32,193 nucleotides of DNA from the NCBI GenBank assembly GCA_023391895.1, contig JAEWAC010000061.1, positions 1 to 32,193 of the forward strand. The letters are read 5' to 3'. The translations under genes were made by a program, and so were the position numbers. Below, piece after piece: positions 29,526 through 32,193 of the stretch; within the stretch, counting starts at the first letter, position 1, and each line of letters starts with the position of its first letter. This stretch comes from Bacteroidota bacterium (GTDB lineage: Bacteria; Bacteroidota; Bacteroidia; Chitinophagales; Chitinophagaceae). The notes under the pieces were generated by a model. It worked only from the letters and a program-made list of their open reading frames with translations, had not been told where the DNA came from and ran no database searches.

Positions 29526-32051
29526 TTATGCTTTGGACTCTTCCTGCACTGAGCTTTTAATCTGGAAGATAATCTTTCCGTTTTCTTTATCCAGACCGGC
29601 CTCCAGTATATCACCTGACTTAATGTGCATATTCAGGATCTCCTCTGCCAGCGGATCTTCCAGGTACTTTTGAATGGCGCGGTGCAAAGGACGGGCACCA
29701 AACTGCTGGTCGTATCCTTTATCAGCAATAAACTCCTTGGCTTCTTCTGTCAGTTCCATGGTAAAGCCCAGGTTGCTCAGCCGCTTCATCACACCTTTCA
29801 TCAGGATGTCGATGATCTGGAAGATGTGGTCTTTGGTCAGCGAGTTAAAGATGATCACATCGTCAATACGGTTCAAAAACTCCGGCGAGAAGGTACGCTT
29901 CAGCGCCTTTTCAATCACCGCCTTGTTGTTTTCATCCTGGCTTTGCTGACGGGCCGCAGTTGCAAAACCTACCCCTTCACCAAAGTCCTTCAGCTGGCGT
30001 ACACCAATGTTGGAGGTCATGATGATCAGGGTGTTTTTAAAGTCTACTTTCCGGCCCAGACCATCGGTTAACTGGCCATCGTCCAGCACCTGCAACAGGA
30101 TGTTGTAAATATCGGGGTGCGCCTTTTCAATCTCATCCAGAAGGATCACGCTGTACGGCTTGCGGCGAACCCGCTCGGTCAGCTGACCACCTTCTTCATA
30201 ACCCACATAACCCGGAGGGGCACCAATCAAACGGCTCACGGTAAACTTCTCCATGTATTCACTCATGTCAATGCGGATGAGCGCATCTTCAGAGTCGAAC
30301 ATGTGGCGGGCCAACGAACGGGCCAGCTCGGTTTTACCCACACCGGTCGGTCCTAAGAAAATAAAGGTACCAATGGGTTTTTTAGGATCTTTCAGGCCGA
30401 CACGGTTCCGCTGAATGGCTTTTACCACCTTGCTAATCGCATCGTCCTGGCCAATCACCATTTCCTTCATCTCATCCGACATCTTGCGCAGCTTTTGCGT
30501 TTCGGCTTCCACCATCCGTTTTACCGGAATACCGGTCATCATGCTGATCACCTCTGCAATCTCTTCTTCACCAATCGGGTAGCGCTTGTGCTTGCTTTCT
30601 TCTTCCCACTGTGCCTTGGCTCTTTCCAGTTCTTCACCCAGGCGTTTTTCCGTATCCCGCAGGGCGGCGGCCTCTTCAAACTTCTGGCTCTTGACGACTT
30701 TATTCTTTTCTACCTTGATGTCTTCTATCTTCTTTTCCAGGTCCAGAATATTTTGCGGCACATTGATGTTTTTCAAATGCACCCGGGCACCAACCTCATC
30801 CATTACGTCAATGGCCTTGTCGGGCAGCAAACGGTCGGTAATATAACGGTCGCTGAGTTTTACACAGGAATCAATCGCTTCCTGGTTATACACCACATTG
30901 TGATACTCTTCGTACTTGGACTTGATGTTGTCCAGGATCTGGATCGTATCCTCCACGCTAGGCGGATCGATCATGACCTTTTGAAAACGACGGTCCAGGG
31001 CGCCATCTTTTTCAATATACATACGGTACTCATCCAGGGTAGAGGCACCAATGCACTGGAGCTCGCCACGGGCCAAGGCTGGCTTGAAGATGTTGGAGGC
31101 ATCCAGCGAACCGGAAGCACCACCCGCACCTACAATGGTATGAATCTCATCAATGAACAGGATCACGTCGCGGTTCTTTTCCAGCTCGTTCATGATGGCT
31201 TTCATACGCTCCTCAAACTGACCACGGTACTTGGTACCGGCCACCAGGGCCGCCAGGTCCAGGGAGATCACTCTTTTATCAAATAGCACCCTTGATACCT
31301 TGCGCTGTACAATGCGCAGGGCCAGGCCTTCCACGATAGCGGTTTTACCCACACCGGGCTCACCAATCAATATCGGGTTGTTCTTTTTACGACGCGATAA
31401 GATTTGCGATACCCTTTCAATTTCTTTTTCACGACCCACTATCGGATCCAGCGTTCCGCTTTCGGCCAGCTTGGTAATGTCGCGGCCAAAGTTGTCCAGT
31501 ACGGGCGTCTTACTTTTGGCAGCACCTGCCTGGCGGGATTTTGACTGAGAATATTTTTTTTCATCATCAAAATCCTCGTCACCTTCTTCCTGGTACTCGG
31601 CACGTACGTCGTTCGACTTCACCATACCCAGCTCTTGTCTGAATAAATCGTAGTCCACGTCAAACTGATTTAAAATTTGTGTAGCAATATTTTCCTTGTT
31701 CTTCAATATGGAAAGCATCAGGTGCTCGGTTTCCACTGTAGGGCTTTTTAAGGCTTTGGCTTCCAGCACGGTCACCCGGATTACTTTTTCTGCCTGCTTG
31801 GTCAGCGGCAGACTATTGATGTTTGCAATATTTTTACCAGTCTTGTCTTTGACGGCCAGCTCCACCTCTTTTCTCAGTTCATACAGGTCTACATTAAAAC
31901 TTTTTAAAATACGAACGGCTGTGTTATCGCCTTCGCGAATCAAGCCTAACAGCAAGTGTTCGGTACCAATAAAATCGTTGCCCAGTCGAAGTGCTTCCTC
32001 CCTGCTGAACGATATTATCTCCTTAACCTGCGATGAAAAATTATTATCCAT
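29526..32051 (-). CDS. clpC: ClpC-type AAA+ unfoldase of the Clp protease
   Basis: 841 residues, normal for ClpC. The N-domain (1-145) starts NNFSSQVKEIISFSREEA with the double repeat EALRLGNDFIGTEHLLLGLI. AAA1 follows with Walker A GEPGVGKT (230-237) and Walker B VILFIDEIH (297-305). A UVR-like middle segment (FEEAAALRDTEKRLGEEL) sits between the AAA domains, and AAA2 carries FLGPTGVGKTELA, then DEIEKAHPD and PEFLNRID. The C-terminal D2-small domain ends normally. It unfolds substrates for ClpP, which is not in the window. No mcsB or ctsR gene is nearby, so Firmicute-type control is not indicated. Confidence 0.97.
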   Translation of the reverse strand: MDNNFSSQVKEIISFSREEALRLGNDFIGTEHLLLGLIREGDNTAVRILKSFNVDLYELRKEVELAVKDKTGKNIANINSLPLTKQAEKVIRVTVLEAKALKSPTVETEHLMLSILKNKENIATQILNQFDVDYDLFRQELGMVKSNDVRAEYQEEGDEDFDDEKKYSQSKSRQAGAAKSKTPVLDNFGRDITKLAESGTLDPIVGREKEIERVSQILSRRKKNNPILIGEPGVGKTAIVEGLALRIVQRKVSRVLFDKRVISLDLAALVAGTKYRGQFEERMKAIMNELEKNRDVILFIDEIHTIVGAGGASGSLDASNIFKPALARGELQCIGASTLDEYRMYIEKDGALDRRFQKVMIDPPSVEDTIQILDNIKSKYEEYHNVVYNQEAIDSCVKLSDRYITDRLLPDKAIDVMDEVGARVHLKNINVPQNILDLEKKIEDIKVEKNKVVKSQKFEEAAALRDTEKRLGEELERAKAQWEEESKHKRYPIGEEEIAEVISMMTGIPVKRMVEAETQKLRKMSDEMKEMVIGQDDAISKVVKAIQRNRVGLKDPKKPIGTFIFLGPTGVGKTELARSLARHMFDSEDALIRIDMSEYMEKFTVSRLIGAPPGYVGYEEGGQLTERVRRKPYSVILLDEIEKAHPDIYNILLQVLDDGQLTDGLGRKVDFKNTLIIMTSNIGVRQLKDFGEGVGFATAARQQSQDENNKAVIEKALKRTFSPEFLNRIDDVIIFNSLTKDHIFQIIDILMKGVMKRLSNLGFTMELTEEAKEFIADKGYDQQFGARPLHRAIQKYLEDPLAEEILNMHIKSGDILEAGLDKENGKIIFQIKSSVQEESKA

Positions 32052-32193
32052 TTAGTGTTTTAATTGGTAGTGATACAATAATAACAAATATTTTTGAGCA
32101 GGGTTTAACCGGAAATGTTAACTCTTTTAAGCCCTATTAATCTGTCTTAATATGGAAGTCAAAACTGATACCAAAGAGAAATTTCATGTCATT
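32052..32193. other. Upstream region of clpC at the window edge
   Basis: 142 bp upstream of the clpC ATG, A/T-rich, without a gene. Minus-strand TTTG-N19-TATTAAGA near 32180-32150 has the -33 box and spacing but a poor -7 box, so no promoter is claimed. Confidence 0.3.

Noticed and set aside
30495..31286. 263-codon plus-strand open frame opposite clpC
   Set aside because: Antisense shadow of conserved AAA+ sequence; no motif of its own.

Overview
The window looks like chromosomal DNA of a member of the Bacteroidetes (Bacteroidota), most likely the Chitinophagaceae. The evidence is: two proteins and a subtilase with type IX secretion (T9SS) C-terminal sorting domains; promoters of the Bacteroidetes form TTTG-N19-TAnnTTTG; a BlaI/M56 pair whose membrane peptidase ends in a CarboxypepD_reg-like domain and a plug-like tail; almost no Shine-Dalgarno sequences; and AATG/ATTT-rich intergenic hairpins. 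There is no phage, transposase, plasmid gene, tRNA, rRNA or CRISPR array. The genus assignment is inference; the phylum-level features are read directly.

Layout. 1-1720: the C-terminal end of an ATP-grasp-like protein and a small, very basic exported protein. 1804-5322: accC, accB and efp on the minus strand, with a small lipoprotein gene facing the other way between accB and efp. 5549-9420: a minus-strand blaI-M56 regulatory pair, divergent from a secreted thioredoxin-like gene and an Omp85-type outer-membrane barrel. Two perfect adjacent 15-bp dyads, probable BlaI operators, lie between the divergent genes. 9729-13883: CotH-like lipoprotein, acid-phosphatase-like lipoprotein, malate dehydrogenase. 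14328-19072: T9SS-exported subtilase and a tandem pair of M57-type metalloprotease lipoproteins. 19125-23516: stand-alone RlmK-type rRNA methyltransferase, a DnaQ-exonuclease/GIY-YIG fusion, a thioesterase and an FKBP isomerase. 24417-28398: two related T9SS cargo proteins. 28734-32051: cytidylate kinase and ClpC.

Working together. accB/accC supply two parts of acetyl-CoA carboxylase. BlaI and the M56 peptidase should form a proteolytic signalling switch; the operator position suggests they control themselves and possibly the thioredoxin-like gene. The S8 protease, two M57 lipoproteins, CotH-like and phosphatase lipoproteins, Omp85 barrel and T9SS cargo form an envelope/export-rich neighbourhood, while accBC, efp, mdh, rlmK, cmk and clpC are housekeeping genes interspersed among them.

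Most notable: (1) EF-P carries Arg, not Lys, at the tip of its modification loop, in a context resembling the rhamnosylated Pseudomonas/Neisseria type; (2) the gene-free stretches hold a dispersed repeat family with core TATGGGYTTTTRAAG, often followed by a phased GATT-rich arm, densest at 23.59-24.28 kb; (3) paired BlaI-type dyads; (4) a subtilase whose catalytic Asp position appears to be Glu; (5) a duplicated metalloprotease cassette in which promoter-like box and terminator are also similar. I found no clearly new multi-gene defence or mobile system.
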